Assembly (NCBI RefSeq): GCF_001046875.1
Contig: NZ_HF571038.1
Location: forward strand, 892,405 to 929,334
Direction of reading: 5' to 3'
DNA: 36,930 bases
Source: Nostocoides jenkinsii Ben 74
GTDB lineage: Bacteria; Actinomycetota; Actinomycetes; Actinomycetales; Dermatophilaceae
Below, one piece after another: positions 17,155 to 25,583 of this stretch (positions within the stretch are counted from its first letter, which is position 1; every line of letters starts with the position of its first letter). The position numbers and the translations under genes were made by a program. Under the pieces are notes generated by a model. That model searched no databases. It was not told the origin of the DNA and saw nothing but the letters and a program-made list of their open reading frames with translations.

Positions 17155-18023
17155 TCACGACGCGCGGGCATGCAACAGTCTGCGGGCGGGAACCTCGACG
17201 AGGCGGTGAAGCGCATAGGCCGCGCCCCCGAGGGCGAGCACGATCGCGACCGTTGCCGGGATCGCCGCGAGCCATGACTGGCGGCCCCAATCGCTTAGTC
17301 CCGCAACAACATCACGCAGCAGGTAATGCGTCAGATACAGGCAGTAGGACGCCTCGCCGGCCCGCAGCATGATCGGTCGAGACAACCAGCGGACCAGCGG
17401 ACCGGTCGCCGTGGCGAGTGCCGCGACGAAGACCCCGAGCGCGGGCGCCAGCCAATAGCCGCCGGAGTGGCTGGCGGGGTACAGCCAGATGACCAGGAGG
17501 GTCGCCGCCGCCAGCGGCACCGCGATCCGCCCGAGGACCAGGCCGCCGCGCTTCCAGGCGAGGCAGAGCCCGACCCCACCGAGAAACTCCCCCATGATGC
17601 GGACATAGAACATGTGCTCGAGGTTGCCATTGGGCAAGGCAAAGGCGGCGAAAATGGCGAGCATCGCGGCATACGAGAGGAAGGCCATCGCCAGCCCCGC
17701 CCGCCACGAGCGGAGCCGCGCGACCACCACGAACACCACCGGGCACCAGAGGTAGGCGAACCACTCGCTGGGGCCAGGACCAGACCCGCATCGCGTCGGC
17801 GTAGTTGTAGGCCAGGATGAAGCCGCTCAGTGGGAAGAACAGTTCCACGCCGAGGTAGCCGGCGCGCCATACGGGATCCGCCTTTTCAGCGCCGGGAGGA
17901 GCGCCTCGAGGTCCCCGCGAAAATGGAAGAGGACCACCCAGGTCGCGGCGAGCGCCCGCAGGCGGTGAGCGCGGCCAGCGCCGACGGGCGGTGTCCGGCG
18001 GGCTGGAGGGCGGCCGGGGTCAC
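17155..18023 (-). pseudogene. Acyltransferase 3 family membrane protein, broken by frameshifts and an internal loss
   Basis: The remnant reads as an acyltransferase-3 (OafA/NodX-like) membrane enzyme. From GTG 18023, overlapping the thioesterase stop, an N-terminal piece must shift frame near 17970 to reach LRALAATWVVLFHFRGDLEA. It shifts again near 17870 to reach GYLGVELFFPLSGFILAYNY, and near 17775 to reach EWFAYLWCPVVFVVVARLR and the remaining membrane helices. In intact relatives about 80-100 residues separate GFILAYNY from the SxEWF motif; here about 12 do, so a deletion is likely as well. The His of FHF and the C-terminal helices survive, but no working enzyme can be made. Confidence 0.75.
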
Positions 18024-18463
18024 TGGGCCGCTGCGTAGGTCGCGCGGACCGCCGCCGGGATGGCGCAGGGCCGGCGCGAGGTGCGCTCGACATACACATG
18101 GACCCAGGATCCGGCGGCGGCGACCGGCGCCTGCGGGGGTGAGCCCGCGGCATACAAGGACAGGCGGAGGGTGACCGACGACGACCCGATCCGGCCGACG
18201 CCGATGCCGACCACGAGATCGGCCGGATAGGAGAGTTCACCGAGGTAGCGGCACCCGGACTCGGCCACGAGCGGAATCGCCGGGTCCGTCATCGGGTCGG
18301 CCCCCGTCGCGCGCGCGAGCCAGGTGTTGATGGCGCTGTCCCACAACGCGTAATAGACCGCATTGTTGAGGTGACCGAACATGTCGTTGTCGGTCCACCG
18401 GGTCTGCACCGGCCAGGCGATCGGGTAGTCCCCGACCTGCGGAATCGGTGCGCGTTCGGCCAT
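18020..18463 (-). CDS. Hotdog-fold acyl-CoA thioesterase (4HBT/FadM-like)
   Basis: The 147-residue protein has the 4-hydroxybenzoyl-CoA thioesterase signature TRWTDNDMFGHLNNAVYYALWDSAINTWL, in which the Asp-x-x-x-His-x-Asn region holds the active site. Such enzymes cleave acyl-CoA to free acid and CoA in the cytoplasm. The ATG at 18463 follows a TACGGT -10-like box by six bases. The stop overlaps the GTG of the acyltransferase pseudogene, so the two were once coupled. The chain length or aromatic preference is not visible. Confidence 0.82.
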   Translation of the reverse strand: MAERAPIPQVGDYPIAWPVQTRWTDNDMFGHLNNAVYYALWDSAINTWLARATGADPMTDPAIPLVAESGCRYLGELSYPADLVVGIGVGRIGSSSVTLRLSLYAAGSPPQAPVAAAGSWVHVYVERTSRRPCAIPAAVRATYAAAQ

Positions 18464-18469
18464 GACCTA

Positions 18470-18475
18470 ACCGTA
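18470..18475 (-). promoter_or_regulatory. Candidate -10 box of a leaderless thioesterase transcript
   Basis: TACGGT on the minus strand ends six bases before ATG 18463, and no ribosome-binding site is present in between. No good -35 box is seen. Confidence 0.4.
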
Positions 18476-18510
18476 GGCGTGCCGCTCGCGGCGCCGAAAT
18501 CACCCGCCTG

Positions 18511-18535
18511 CAACAGTTCGCGCGTGTCGTGCGTC
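18511..18535 (+). promoter_or_regulatory. Candidate ECF-type autoregulated promoter
   Basis: CAAC (18511-18514) and CGTC (18532-18535) are separated by 17 bases, the usual form of ECF sigma promoters (AAC at -35, CGTC at -10). It lies 41 bases ahead of the sigma-factor start, which would allow the factor to drive its own gene. Confidence 0.5.
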
Positions 18536-18576
18536 TATAGGCCGTGAAAGTCATGACGACCCCCGAAGGTGGGCCC

Positions 18577-19086
18577 ATGAACGTGCGCGATCCCCGAGTG
18601 GAGGCCCTCGCTCGGGAGCATGGCCAGAACCTGCTTCGCGTCGCCTACCTGCTCACCGGCGGTCGCGCCCTCGACGCCGAGGACCTCGTCCAAAGCGTCT
18701 TCGCCACCCTGCTCGAACGCGGACTCGACGGCGTCGACAACCCCCTGGCCTATGCGCGGCGTGCCCTGGTCAATGCCCACAACAGCACCGCGCGCCGCGC
18801 GATCACCGAACGGGGTGTCGTTGCCAGGCTCCCCGATCCAACGGGTCGCATCGCCGATCGTCCCACCGATGCGGTGGAGCATCGCATGGTCATCCTGCCC
18901 GCGCTCGACACGTTGAGCGCCGACGAACGCGCGGTGATCGTGCTGCGCTACTACGCCGACCTCCCCGATGCGGAGATCGCCGAGATGCTCGGGTGCGCTC
19001 GGGCAACCATCCGTTCCCACGCCCACCGGGCATTCGCCACGCTGCGTCGCGGCGCGCTCGCCCACCTCTTGAAGGAGGACACATGA
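18577..19086 (+). CDS. SigE-family ECF RNA polymerase sigma factor
   Basis: This is a 169-residue sigma-70 factor of the ECF type. Region 2 includes LLRVAYLLTGGRALDAEDLVQ (-10 recognition and core binding) and region 4 includes LSADERAVIVLRYYADLPDAEIAEMLGCARATIRSHAHRA, a helix-turn-helix for -35 recognition. ATG 18577 is preferred because GAAGGTGG precedes it; GTG 18544 and ATG 18553 are in frame upstream and would give a longer product. The stop overlaps the start of a single-pass membrane protein (ATGA), the normal arrangement for a sigma factor and its regulator. An ECF-like promoter lies just upstream. Confidence 0.9.
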   Translation: MNVRDPRVEALAREHGQNLLRVAYLLTGGRALDAEDLVQSVFATLLERGLDGVDNPLAYARRALVNAHNSTARRAITERGVVARLPDPTGRIADRPTDAVEHRMVILPALDTLSADERAVIVLRYYADLPDAEIAEMLGCARATIRSHAHRAFATLRRGALAHLLKEDT

Positions 19087-19988
19087 ACCACGACGAAGAG
19101 ACCCTTCGGGAGCTCCTGCACGACGCCGCCACGCAGGCACCCACCTTCCACGGCATTCGGGCGTATGGTGCGCCGCCCCCCGCGACGCCGATCGCCGTCC
19201 CGCCCATCCCGGGTGGGCGCGTGTACGCACCCCCGGCGCGGCGCGGCATACGGTGGCTAGTTCCGGCGATCGCGGCGAGCGTCGTGGCCGTCGTCGGTGC
19301 CGCGGGACTCGCGTGGTTCGCCAGCGCGGGGAGCGGCGTCAGTTCCGGCGAGGGCCCGAGTATGGCGGCGACCCCGGCCGAGGGGGGCGTGACCGCGCAG
19401 ACGGGTGACCCGGGCGGCGGCGGGATGATGTCCTGCGTGGCCGCGGTGAACTACCGCGGGAGGACCTATTACGGGGTCGGCGACGTTCGGCGCTTCCCCG
19501 TCGGCCAGGCCCTCCCGGAAGGGGCGTCCATGCCCGGCTGCAATGACACCGGGGGTGCGCCCGAGCCGGCTACTCCTCTTGCGGCCCAGTCGATTCCGGA
19601 TGTCTCACCGGACAAGGCCATCATGACCGAGGGCAGCATCTGGGTGGCCGACCTCGACGCCGTCCCCGCCGAAATCAAGGCGCTGCTGAAGCCGTTCGTG
19701 TGCACGAAGTCCGCTTCGGTGAGCCAGGTGACGCTCCTGGGGAGCATGGGGACTCCGGATTCATCCGGACGGCTCACACCGCCATACGACATGCAGGCCG
19801 AGGTGTCCGCGGACCAGGGCCTCGACATCGGTGACCTGGCCAGCGTGCGCATCGACCTCCGCATGACCGCGGCGAGCCAGGAGCCGAGCGATCCGATGGC
19901 CCTTCAGGACGCGATGATGAACCAGACTCCGGTCCCGGCGACGTTCACCTGTGACGGTGACACGTTCGTGGTGGAGCAGATCGGCTGA
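19083..19988 (+). CDS. Single-pass membrane protein coupled to the ECF sigma factor (DUF6281-like outer part)
   Basis: The 301-residue protein has a cytoplasmic N-terminus of about 57 residues rich in Pro and Ala, one membrane helix (residues 58-80) and a large external part. That part contains CVAAVNYRGRTYYGVGDVR and LPEGASMPGCNDTGG, which resemble DUF6281 proteins, and later two further cysteines (in FVCTKS and FTCDGD), so disulfides are likely. The position and ATGA overlap suggest it controls or is controlled by the sigma factor, but no zinc-binding anti-sigma motif (HxxxCxxC) is present. GAAGGAGG precedes the ATG. Anti-sigma activity is inference from context only. Confidence 0.65.
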   Translation: MNHDEETLRELLHDAATQAPTFHGIRAYGAPPPATPIAVPPIPGGRVYAPPARRGIRWLVPAIAASVVAVVGAAGLAWFASAGSGVSSGEGPSMAATPAEGGVTAQTGDPGGGGMMSCVAAVNYRGRTYYGVGDVRRFPVGQALPEGASMPGCNDTGGAPEPATPLAAQSIPDVSPDKAIMTEGSIWVADLDAVPAEIKALLKPFVCTKSASVSQVTLLGSMGTPDSSGRLTPPYDMQAEVSADQGLDIGDLASVRIDLRMTAASQEPSDPMALQDAMMNQTPVPATFTCDGDTFVVEQIG

Positions 19989-20045
19989 GGATTGCGCTGA
20001 TCGGACGGAGCGAGGTCTGGGACAACGCGGGGTCTGGGGACGAGG

Positions 20046-20077
20046 CGAGGCCCGGGGATGACGGTCCCCGGGCCTCG
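20046..20077. terminator. Bidirectional terminator hairpin
   Basis: A 13-bp perfect stem (20046-20058 with 20065-20077) with a six-base loop lies between convergent genes. On the plus strand GTTTGGT follows. It can serve the sigma-factor operon and the secreted-protein gene. Confidence 0.75.
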
Positions 20078-20092
20078 TTTGGTGGCGGTGCG

Positions 20093-20524
20093 TCAGGCAG
20101 AGCGCGGGCCGCTGACCGCCTGAATGGGACGCCACGTGGACTCGCCATAGAACAGCACCTTGCCGGTCGCCTTGGTCCGGAAGATGCCGTGGCTGAAGCC
20201 GACCTGGCCAGTGCCCCATACCTTGTAGACGTCGTAGTAGGTGCCACGCGCCGGGACCCCGACGTTGACCCACCGGCCCGACATCTTCTTCTGGACGAAG
20301 ACCTTGATCTGCAGGCCGGCGACGTCGGCGCCGCAAAGGGTCTGGCCGTAGCCCTTGATCAGGGAGCCCGACAGGTAGGGCGCCTGGGCGGAGATGGTGC
20401 AGGTGACCGGGGCCTTGCCGCCGGTGGCGACGCCGGGGTCGCTGGCCGCGTTCGCCCCGACGGCCGGACCGAGCAGCAGGGCGGCTGTGGTGGCCGTGAT
20501 GGCGAGACTTCGCGATACCTTCAT
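20093..20524 (-). CDS. Small secreted protein, family unknown
   Basis: The 143-residue product starts with a clear Sec signal peptide (MKVSRSLAITATTAALLLGP, cleavage likely near ANA-AS at residue 26). The mature part is about 115 residues, beta-rich, with two cysteines (VTCTISAQ and TLCGAD) that could form a disulfide. FVQKKMSGRWVNVG and FRTKATGKVLFYGES resemble repeated strands of secreted actinobacterial proteins of unknown role. The ribosome site GGAGGG lies about eight bases before the ATG. It is transcribed alone, ending at the shared terminator. Confidence 0.7.
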   Translation of the reverse strand: MKVSRSLAITATTAALLLGPAVGANAASDPGVATGGKAPVTCTISAQAPYLSGSLIKGYGQTLCGADVAGLQIKVFVQKKMSGRWVNVGVPARGTYYDVYKVWGTGQVGFSHGIFRTKATGKVLFYGESTWRPIQAVSGPRSA

Positions 20525-20643
20525 ATGGGTGTATCCCTCCAGTGTGGTGTCCGGTATGGACCACTCAACTATGACCCTGTGGCCCGCGCCCCGCTAGGGC
20601 AAAATTACTCAACCGCCCACGGCCCCGAGGGCAACTCAGCACA

Positions 20644-20691
20644 AGTTAGTCAACTGCGGACAGCTTGCAAGGTGTCCACAGTTGACTAACT
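20644..20691. repeat. Large inverted repeat upstream of the secreted-protein gene
   Basis: A 13-bp perfect outer stem (20644-20656 with 20679-20691) is followed, after one C/A mismatch, by a 5-bp inner stem (20658-20662 with 20673-20677) and a 10-base loop. The arms are AT-richer than the surroundings. It lies 120 bases upstream of ATG 20524 and may be a terminator for the gene to its right or an operator. There is no T-tract. Confidence 0.65.
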
Positions 20692-20716
20692 GCTGCTAGC
20701 AGAAGTTCCAAGGGGA

Positions 20717-20743
20717 GGCCCGGGGCGAGGGTCACCCCGGGCC
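20717..20743 (-). terminator. GC-rich hairpin overlapping the stop of the 20732-21531 pseudogene
   Basis: GGCCCGGGG (20717-20725) pairs perfectly with CCCCGGGCC (20735-20743) around a nine-base loop that contains the stop codon at 20732. No T-tract follows. Confidence 0.45.
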
Positions 20744-21531
20744 GTGCCCGGCGGGAGAGCGCAGGTCAGCGAGGGCGGCGGTCATGGCGCGGGAGCGTTC
20801 GACGGCCAGCGGGGTGCCGAGTTGGGGCGCAGGGTGGGGTGGGCGGCATACGCCGTGAGCATCCCCAGGATCACGGACGGGTGCTGCAAAAAGTTGTCCT
20901 GCGGACGGCGATGCGGTCACCTTTCTGCGTCCACATCACGAAGGATGGCGCGCTGTCGTCCGGAAGTCTCATCGAGTGCTTCACGACCCGGGACTCCGCG
21001 ACGACGTCCGAAACGTCCCGCCACGGCACCACGCGACCCACTGCGCTCAGGTGAATGCCGGCTGGGCTCAGCGCGAGGGTGCGCGGCCGCAGCGCGCGCC
21101 ACCAGAATCCAATAGCCGACGGCGAGGGCGATGATGAGTACCCCGCCCGCGATCCCGAAGGCGGCATCCGTGGTCGTCGAGTCCGGCGACCCGCCCACGA
21201 CCAGCCGCCGGACGATCGCGTAGCTCAACAGGACAGCCGCGGCGCCCATGAGAATCGCCCCAGGCAGGAAGGCCCGGACCGCGCGCCAACGAAGGTAGGT
21301 GAAGGCGGTGACGGCTCCCCCGTCCCGGGTCTCGGTGACGGCCTCGCCGCGTGACTCCGCGAGCGGCCATACCAGTGCCAAGAGCGCGAACAACGCCGCA
21401 CACACGCCGAGCCAGGCCACATTCGTGGGGGCCACGGCCACGACCACCCCGGCCACCAGGAGGGCACAGAGGCCCGTCAGGACCGTTAGCCACAGCCCAT
21501 TCGCTTGGCGCCGCCCGAGGGCCCGCGCCAA
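20732..21531 (-). pseudogene. Membrane protein with PH-like C-terminal part, broken by frameshifts
   Basis: The first part (TTG start at 21531, uncertain) encodes four hydrophobic segments: LTVLTGLCALLVAGVVVAV, WLGVCAALFALLALVWP, FLPGAILMGAAAVLLSYAI and FGIAGGVLIIALAVGYWI. A frame change near 21110 leads to RPRTLALSPAGIHL and VGRVVPWRDVSDV, a PH-like pattern common in actinobacterial membrane proteins. Further changes near 20905 and 20830 lead through FLQHPSVILGMLTAYAAHP to VERSRAMTAALADL and a stop at 20732. Each segment is in good coding order, so this is one gene of about 265 codons with three indels. It lies downstream of lpd in the same direction. Confidence 0.65.
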
Positions 21532-21570
21532 GCATCCGGCAGGATCGGTGGGGTCGAGAGACCCACCAGG

Positions 21571-22968
21571 TCAGAGGTTGATCATGTGGCCGGCGATACC
21601 CTCGACGGCCTCCTTGACCGCCTCGGACAGCGTCGGGTGCGCAAAGACGTTGCGGGCGACCTCGTCGGCCGTCAGGTCCCACTTCTGCGCGAGCGTGAGC
21701 ACCGGCAGCAACTCGGTGACGTCGGGGCCGATCATGTGGGCACCGAGGATCTCGTTGTGCTTGGCGTCGGCCACGACCTTCACAAAGCCGACAGCATCGC
21801 CCAAGCCCATCGCCTTGCCGTTGGCCGAGAACGGGAACGCCGCCGTCTTAACGTCGAAGCCGGCGTCCTTCGCCTGCTGCTCGGACAGACCGAAAGAGCC
21901 GATCTGCGGGTGGCAGTAGGTCGCGCGCGGAATCATCGTGTAGTCGATCGGCATCGTCTCGGCGCCGGCGATGGTCTCGGCCGCGACGACCCCCTGAGCC
22001 TCGGCCACGTGGGCGAGCATCATCTTGGCGGTGCAGTCGCCGATGGCATAGACATTGGGGACATTGGTCCGCATGAAGTCGTCGATCGCGATGGCGCCGC
22101 GATCGGTCAACGCCACCCCGATGGCCTCCAAGCCATAGCCCTCGGTGCGCGGCGCGAAGCCGATGGCCGAGAGCAGCTTGTCGGCTTCGAGGACCTGCTG
22201 GTCTCCCCCGGCCGCCGGCGAAACCGTCACGCGCACACCGGAACCCGTGTCCTCCACGGACTCGACCTTGGTGCCGAGCAGGACCTTCACGCCGAGCTTC
22301 TTGTAGTGCTTCAGCAATTCCTTGGACACGTCGGCGTCCTCGGTTGGCACCATCCGGTCGAGGAACTCCACGATCGTCACGTCGACGCCAAAGTTCTTCA
22401 TGACATAGGCGAACTCGACGCCGATGGCTCCCGAGCCGGCGATGATGATCGAGCCGGGGAGGTTCTCGTCCAGGATCTGCTCCTCATACGTCACGACGTT
22501 CTGGGAGACCGAGACGCCGGGCAGCATCCGGGTCACCGCGCCCGCGGCGATGATGAGGTTGTCGAAGGTGACCTCGCGCGTTGAGCCATCGTTCAGGGCG
22601 ACCGACATCGACGTCGGCGAGGTCAGGGTGCCCCAGCCGTCGATCTCCTCGATCTTGTTCTTCTTCATCAAGAAGTGAACGCCTTTGACGATGCCGGCCG
22701 AGACCTGGCGGGACCGCTTGTGCGTCGGGCCGAAGGACATCGTGGCGTCGCCTTCGATGCCGTACTTCGCCTTGTCATGCGTGAGCGTATGCGCGAGCTC
22801 CGCGTTCTTGATCAGCGCCTTGCTCGGGATGCAGCCGACGTTGAGGCACACCCCGCCCCAATACTTCTTCTCCACGACGGCGACCTTCTTGCCCAACTGC
22901 GAGGCGCGGATCGCCGCGACATATCCACCCGGACCAGCACCAAGGACCACAACGTCGAAGTCAGCCAT
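21571..22968 (-). CDS. lpd: Dihydrolipoyl dehydrogenase
   Basis: This is the E3 flavoenzyme that reoxidises dihydrolipoamide in pyruvate, 2-oxoglutarate and branched-chain dehydrogenase complexes, reducing NAD+. The 465-residue protein has the N-terminal FAD motif [14 protein letters not shown], the redox disulfide CLNVGC (C41, C46), the NAD motif [16 protein letters not shown], a second FAD motif [21 protein letters not shown], and the C-terminal active-site [12 protein letters not shown] with catalytic His-Glu. A TAGGGT box (22976-22981) ends seven bases before the ATG, suggesting a leaderless mRNA. cstA diverges from it. Confidence 0.96.
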   Translation of the reverse strand: MADFDVVVLGAGPGGYVAAIRASQLGKKVAVVEKKYWGGVCLNVGCIPSKALIKNAELAHTLTHDKAKYGIEGDATMSFGPTHKRSRQVSAGIVKGVHFLMKKNKIEEIDGWGTLTSPTSMSVALNDGSTREVTFDNLIIAAGAVTRMLPGVSVSQNVVTYEEQILDENLPGSIIIAGSGAIGVEFAYVMKNFGVDVTIVEFLDRMVPTEDADVSKELLKHYKKLGVKVLLGTKVESVEDTGSGVRVTVSPAAGGDQQVLEADKLLSAIGFAPRTEGYGLEAIGVALTDRGAIAIDDFMRTNVPNVYAIGDCTAKMMLAHVAEAQGVVAAETIAGAETMPIDYTMIPRATYCHPQIGSFGLSEQQAKDAGFDVKTAAFPFSANGKAMGLGDAVGFVKVVADAKHNEILGAHMIGPDVTELLPVLTLAQKWDLTADEVARNVFAHPTLSEAVKEAVEGIAGHMINL

Positions 22969-22975
22969 GCTGCCA

Positions 22976-22981
22976 ACCCTA
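22976..22981 (-). promoter_or_regulatory. Candidate -10 box of a leaderless lpd transcript
   Basis: TAGGGT on the minus strand ends seven bases before ATG 22968. No ribosome-binding site lies between them. Confidence 0.4.
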
Positions 22982-23100
22982 GTGGAGGCATGACGGCCGC
23001 ACGACGTTGTGGTACTCGAGTGACGCGTGCGACGAGAGTTTTACGCCGCCGCGGAGTACGGTCGATCCCACGAGGCCCGACATGGACGGGGAGGTCCAGC

Positions 23101-25377
23101 ATGAAAGCCCACGTCGAAGAACGCGGCGACGGCGTGACGGTTTATCGCAACGATCCCGCACGACCACCGATCGCGGTGGAAGAGCCCCAGACCCTCACGC
23201 CCAGGGCCAAGGTGATCTTCGCCCTGATCGCACTCGTGGGCGCGATCGCCTGGGCGATGATCGCGATCGTTCGCGGCGAGGACGTGAATGCGGTCTGGTT
23301 CGTCGCGGCCGCGGTCTGCACCTATGTGATCGCGTTCCGGTTCTATGCCCGGCTGATCGAATACCGCGTGTTGCAACCGCGCGACACCCGCATGACACCG
23401 GCGGAGGAGTTCGAGAACGGCAAGGACTTCATGCCGACGGACCGGCGCATCCTCGTCGGCCACCACTTCGCGGCCATTGCCGGTGCCGGGCCGCTGGTCG
23501 GGCCGGTTCTCGCGGCGCAGATGGGCTACCTGCCCGGCACGATGTGGATCATCATCGGCGTGGTTTTCGCCGGCGCGGTTCAGGACTACATGGTCATGCA
23601 CATGTCGATCCGGCGGCGCGGTCGATCGCTCGGGCAGATGGCCCGGGACGAACTCGGCGCGGTGGGCGGCTGGGCGGCCATCGTCGGCGTCCTGACGATC
23701 ATGATCATCATCATTGCCGTGCTCGGGATCGTCGTCATCGGCGCACTCGCCGAGTCACCGTGGGGCGTCTTCTCGGTTGGGCTGACCATCCCGATCGCGC
23801 TCTTCATGGGCGTCTACCTGCGCTACCTGCGCCCGGGTGCGGTGAACGAAATCTCCATCATCGGCGTCGTCCTGCTCATCCTGGCCATCCTCGCCGGCGG
23901 CTGGGTCCACAACAGCCCCACCCTGGCCGAGACGTTCACTCTCGACAAGGTCACGCTCGCGTGGCTCCTGATCATTTATGGGTTCGCGGCGGCTGTGTTG
24001 CCCGTATGGCTGCTCCTAGCCCCCCGCGACTACCTCTCGACCTTCATGAAGGTCGGCACGATCGTGCTGCTGGCGCTCGGCATCCTCATCTCGATGCCGA
24101 CGGTGCAAATGCCCGCCCTCACCCAGTTCGGCCGGGACGGAACCGGCCCGGCCTTCGCCGGATCGCTATTCCCCTTCCTCTTCATCACCATCGCCTGCGG
24201 CGCGCTATCCGGATTCCACGCGCTGATCTCTTCCGGGACGACGCCGAAGTTGATCGAGAAGGAGAGCCAGGCCCGGATGATCGGCTACGGCTCGATGCTG
24301 ACCGAGTCCTTCGTCGCGATCATGGCGTTGGTGGCGGCGGTCTCGATCGACCAGCACATCTACTTCGCGATGAACGCCCCGGCGGCACTGACCGGCGGGA
24401 CGCCGGAGGCGGCTGCGGAGTATGTCAACGGCCTCGGCCTGATGGGCCCCGGCGGCGCGGCCCTACAGAACATCGACCCGGCGCTCCTCCAGCAGGCCGC
24501 CGTCGACGTTGGCGAGAAGTCGATCATCAGCCGCACCGGCGGTGCTCCGACCTTGGCGTTCGGCATGTCCGAGGTCATGTCCTTCCTTGGCGGCTCGGGC
24601 ATGAAGGCCTTCTGGTATCACTTCGCCGTCATGTTCGAGGCGCTCTTCATCCTGACCACCGTCGACGCGGGCACCCGCGTGGCGCGGTTCATGTTCTCCG
24701 ACGCCATCGGCAACATCCCGGGGCTCGGCCGGTTCAAGGACCCGTCCTGGCGAGTCGGCGCCTGGATCTGCTCCCTGATCGTTGTCGCCGGCTGGGGCTC
24801 CATCCTGCTGATGGGCGTCAAGGACCCCCTCGGCGGGATCTACACGCTGTTCCCGCTGTTCGGCATCGCCAACCAGTTGCTCGCGGCCATCGCGCTGACC
24901 GTCGTGACCGCGATCCTGGTGAAGCAAGGAAAGCTCAAGTGGGCGTGGATTCCCGGCATACCGCTGGCCTGGGACCTGATCGTCACCTTGTCGGCGAGCT
25001 ACCAGAAGATCTTCAGCGACGTCCCCGCGATCGGCTACTTCGCCAACCACGACAAGTTCGTCGCCGCCCGCGACGCGGGCAAGATCCTGGCGCCGGCTAA
25101 GTCGATTGAAGACATGGAGAAGGTCATCCGCAACACGATGATCCAGGGCTGGTTGTCCATCATCTATGCGGTCTTGGTCATCGTCGTCGTCGTGGCCGCC
25201 CTTGTTGTCATGGTCAAGGCGGCGCGCGCCGGCGGCTTGCCCACTAGCGAGGCCGAGGACGTGCCGTCGAAGATCTTCGCCCCGCGTGGCTTCCGGGCAA
25301 CCCCGGCGGAGCAGGCGGTCCTCGACGAGTGGGCTCAGGCCGGCCTCGATCCAACCCCGGTCGGGCGACCCCATTGA
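23101..25377 (+). CDS. cstA: CstA-family peptide/pyruvate transporter (carbon starvation protein A)
   Basis: The 758-residue inner-membrane protein has many hydrophobic segments and the family signatures GHHFAAIAGAGPLVGPVLAAQMGYLPGT and CGALSGFHALISSGTTPKLI. CstA and its relatives import pyruvate or peptides under carbon limitation. The C-terminal extracellular-to-cytosolic tail ends in an Ala/Pro-rich region. ATG 23101 follows GGGGAGG by five bases; the long upstream extension of the frame is arginine-rich and lies in the lpd promoter region, so it is rejected. A YbdD-like gene overlaps the stop (TTGA), as is usual for this family. Confidence 0.93.
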   Translation: MKAHVEERGDGVTVYRNDPARPPIAVEEPQTLTPRAKVIFALIALVGAIAWAMIAIVRGEDVNAVWFVAAAVCTYVIAFRFYARLIEYRVLQPRDTRMTPAEEFENGKDFMPTDRRILVGHHFAAIAGAGPLVGPVLAAQMGYLPGTMWIIIGVVFAGAVQDYMVMHMSIRRRGRSLGQMARDELGAVGGWAAIVGVLTIMIIIIAVLGIVVIGALAESPWGVFSVGLTIPIALFMGVYLRYLRPGAVNEISIIGVVLLILAILAGGWVHNSPTLAETFTLDKVTLAWLLIIYGFAAAVLPVWLLLAPRDYLSTFMKVGTIVLLALGILISMPTVQMPALTQFGRDGTGPAFAGSLFPFLFITIACGALSGFHALISSGTTPKLIEKESQARMIGYGSMLTESFVAIMALVAAVSIDQHIYFAMNAPAALTGGTPEAAAEYVNGLGLMGPGGAALQNIDPALLQQAAVDVGEKSIISRTGGAPTLAFGMSEVMSFLGGSGMKAFWYHFAVMFEALFILTTVDAGTRVARFMFSDAIGNIPGLGRFKDPSWRVGAWICSLIVVAGWGSILLMGVKDPLGGIYTLFPLFGIANQLLAAIALTVVTAILVKQGKLKWAWIPGIPLAWDLIVTLSASYQKIFSDVPAIGYFANHDKFVAARDAGKILAPAKSIEDMEKVIRNTMIQGWLSIIYAVLVIVVVVAALVVMVKAARAGGLPTSEAEDVPSKIFAPRGFRATPAEQAVLDEWAQAGLDPTPVGRPH

Positions 25378-25583
25378 CGGACGCGACGATCACCTCCAGG
25401 GTGCGGGCTGCGGCCCGCACCCTGCGGTGGTATGTCCGTGGGGTCACCGGGGCGGACGCCTACGAGCGCTACTGCGAGCACCTGACCCGCACCCATCCCG
25501 ACGAGCCACTCCCCGCCGAGCGGGATTTCTGGCGCGAGAAGTATGCCGATCAGGAGCGCAATCCCAAGACCCGCTGTTGCTGA
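25374..25583 (+). CDS. YbdD/YjiX family small protein
   Basis: The 69-residue protein shows the YbdD/YjiX (DUF466) features: WYVRGVTGADAYERYCEH near the start, ERDFWREKY in the middle and the terminal NPKTRCC ending in a Cys pair. In Enterobacteria the YbdD- and YjiX-type proteins are encoded directly after CstA and BtsT and are needed for transport. The start is probably TTG 25374, which overlaps the cstA stop as TTGA; GTG 25329 would give a longer product lying within cstA. The 3' end overlaps the convergent MFS gene by 34 bases. Confidence 0.8.
   Translation: MTDATITSRVRAAARTLRWYVRGVTGADAYERYCEHLTRTHPDEPLPAERDFWREKYADQERNPKTRCC

Noticed and set aside
22675-23100. N-terminal extension of cstA
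   Set aside because: It overlaps lpd on the other strand, and a good ribosome site precedes ATG 23101.
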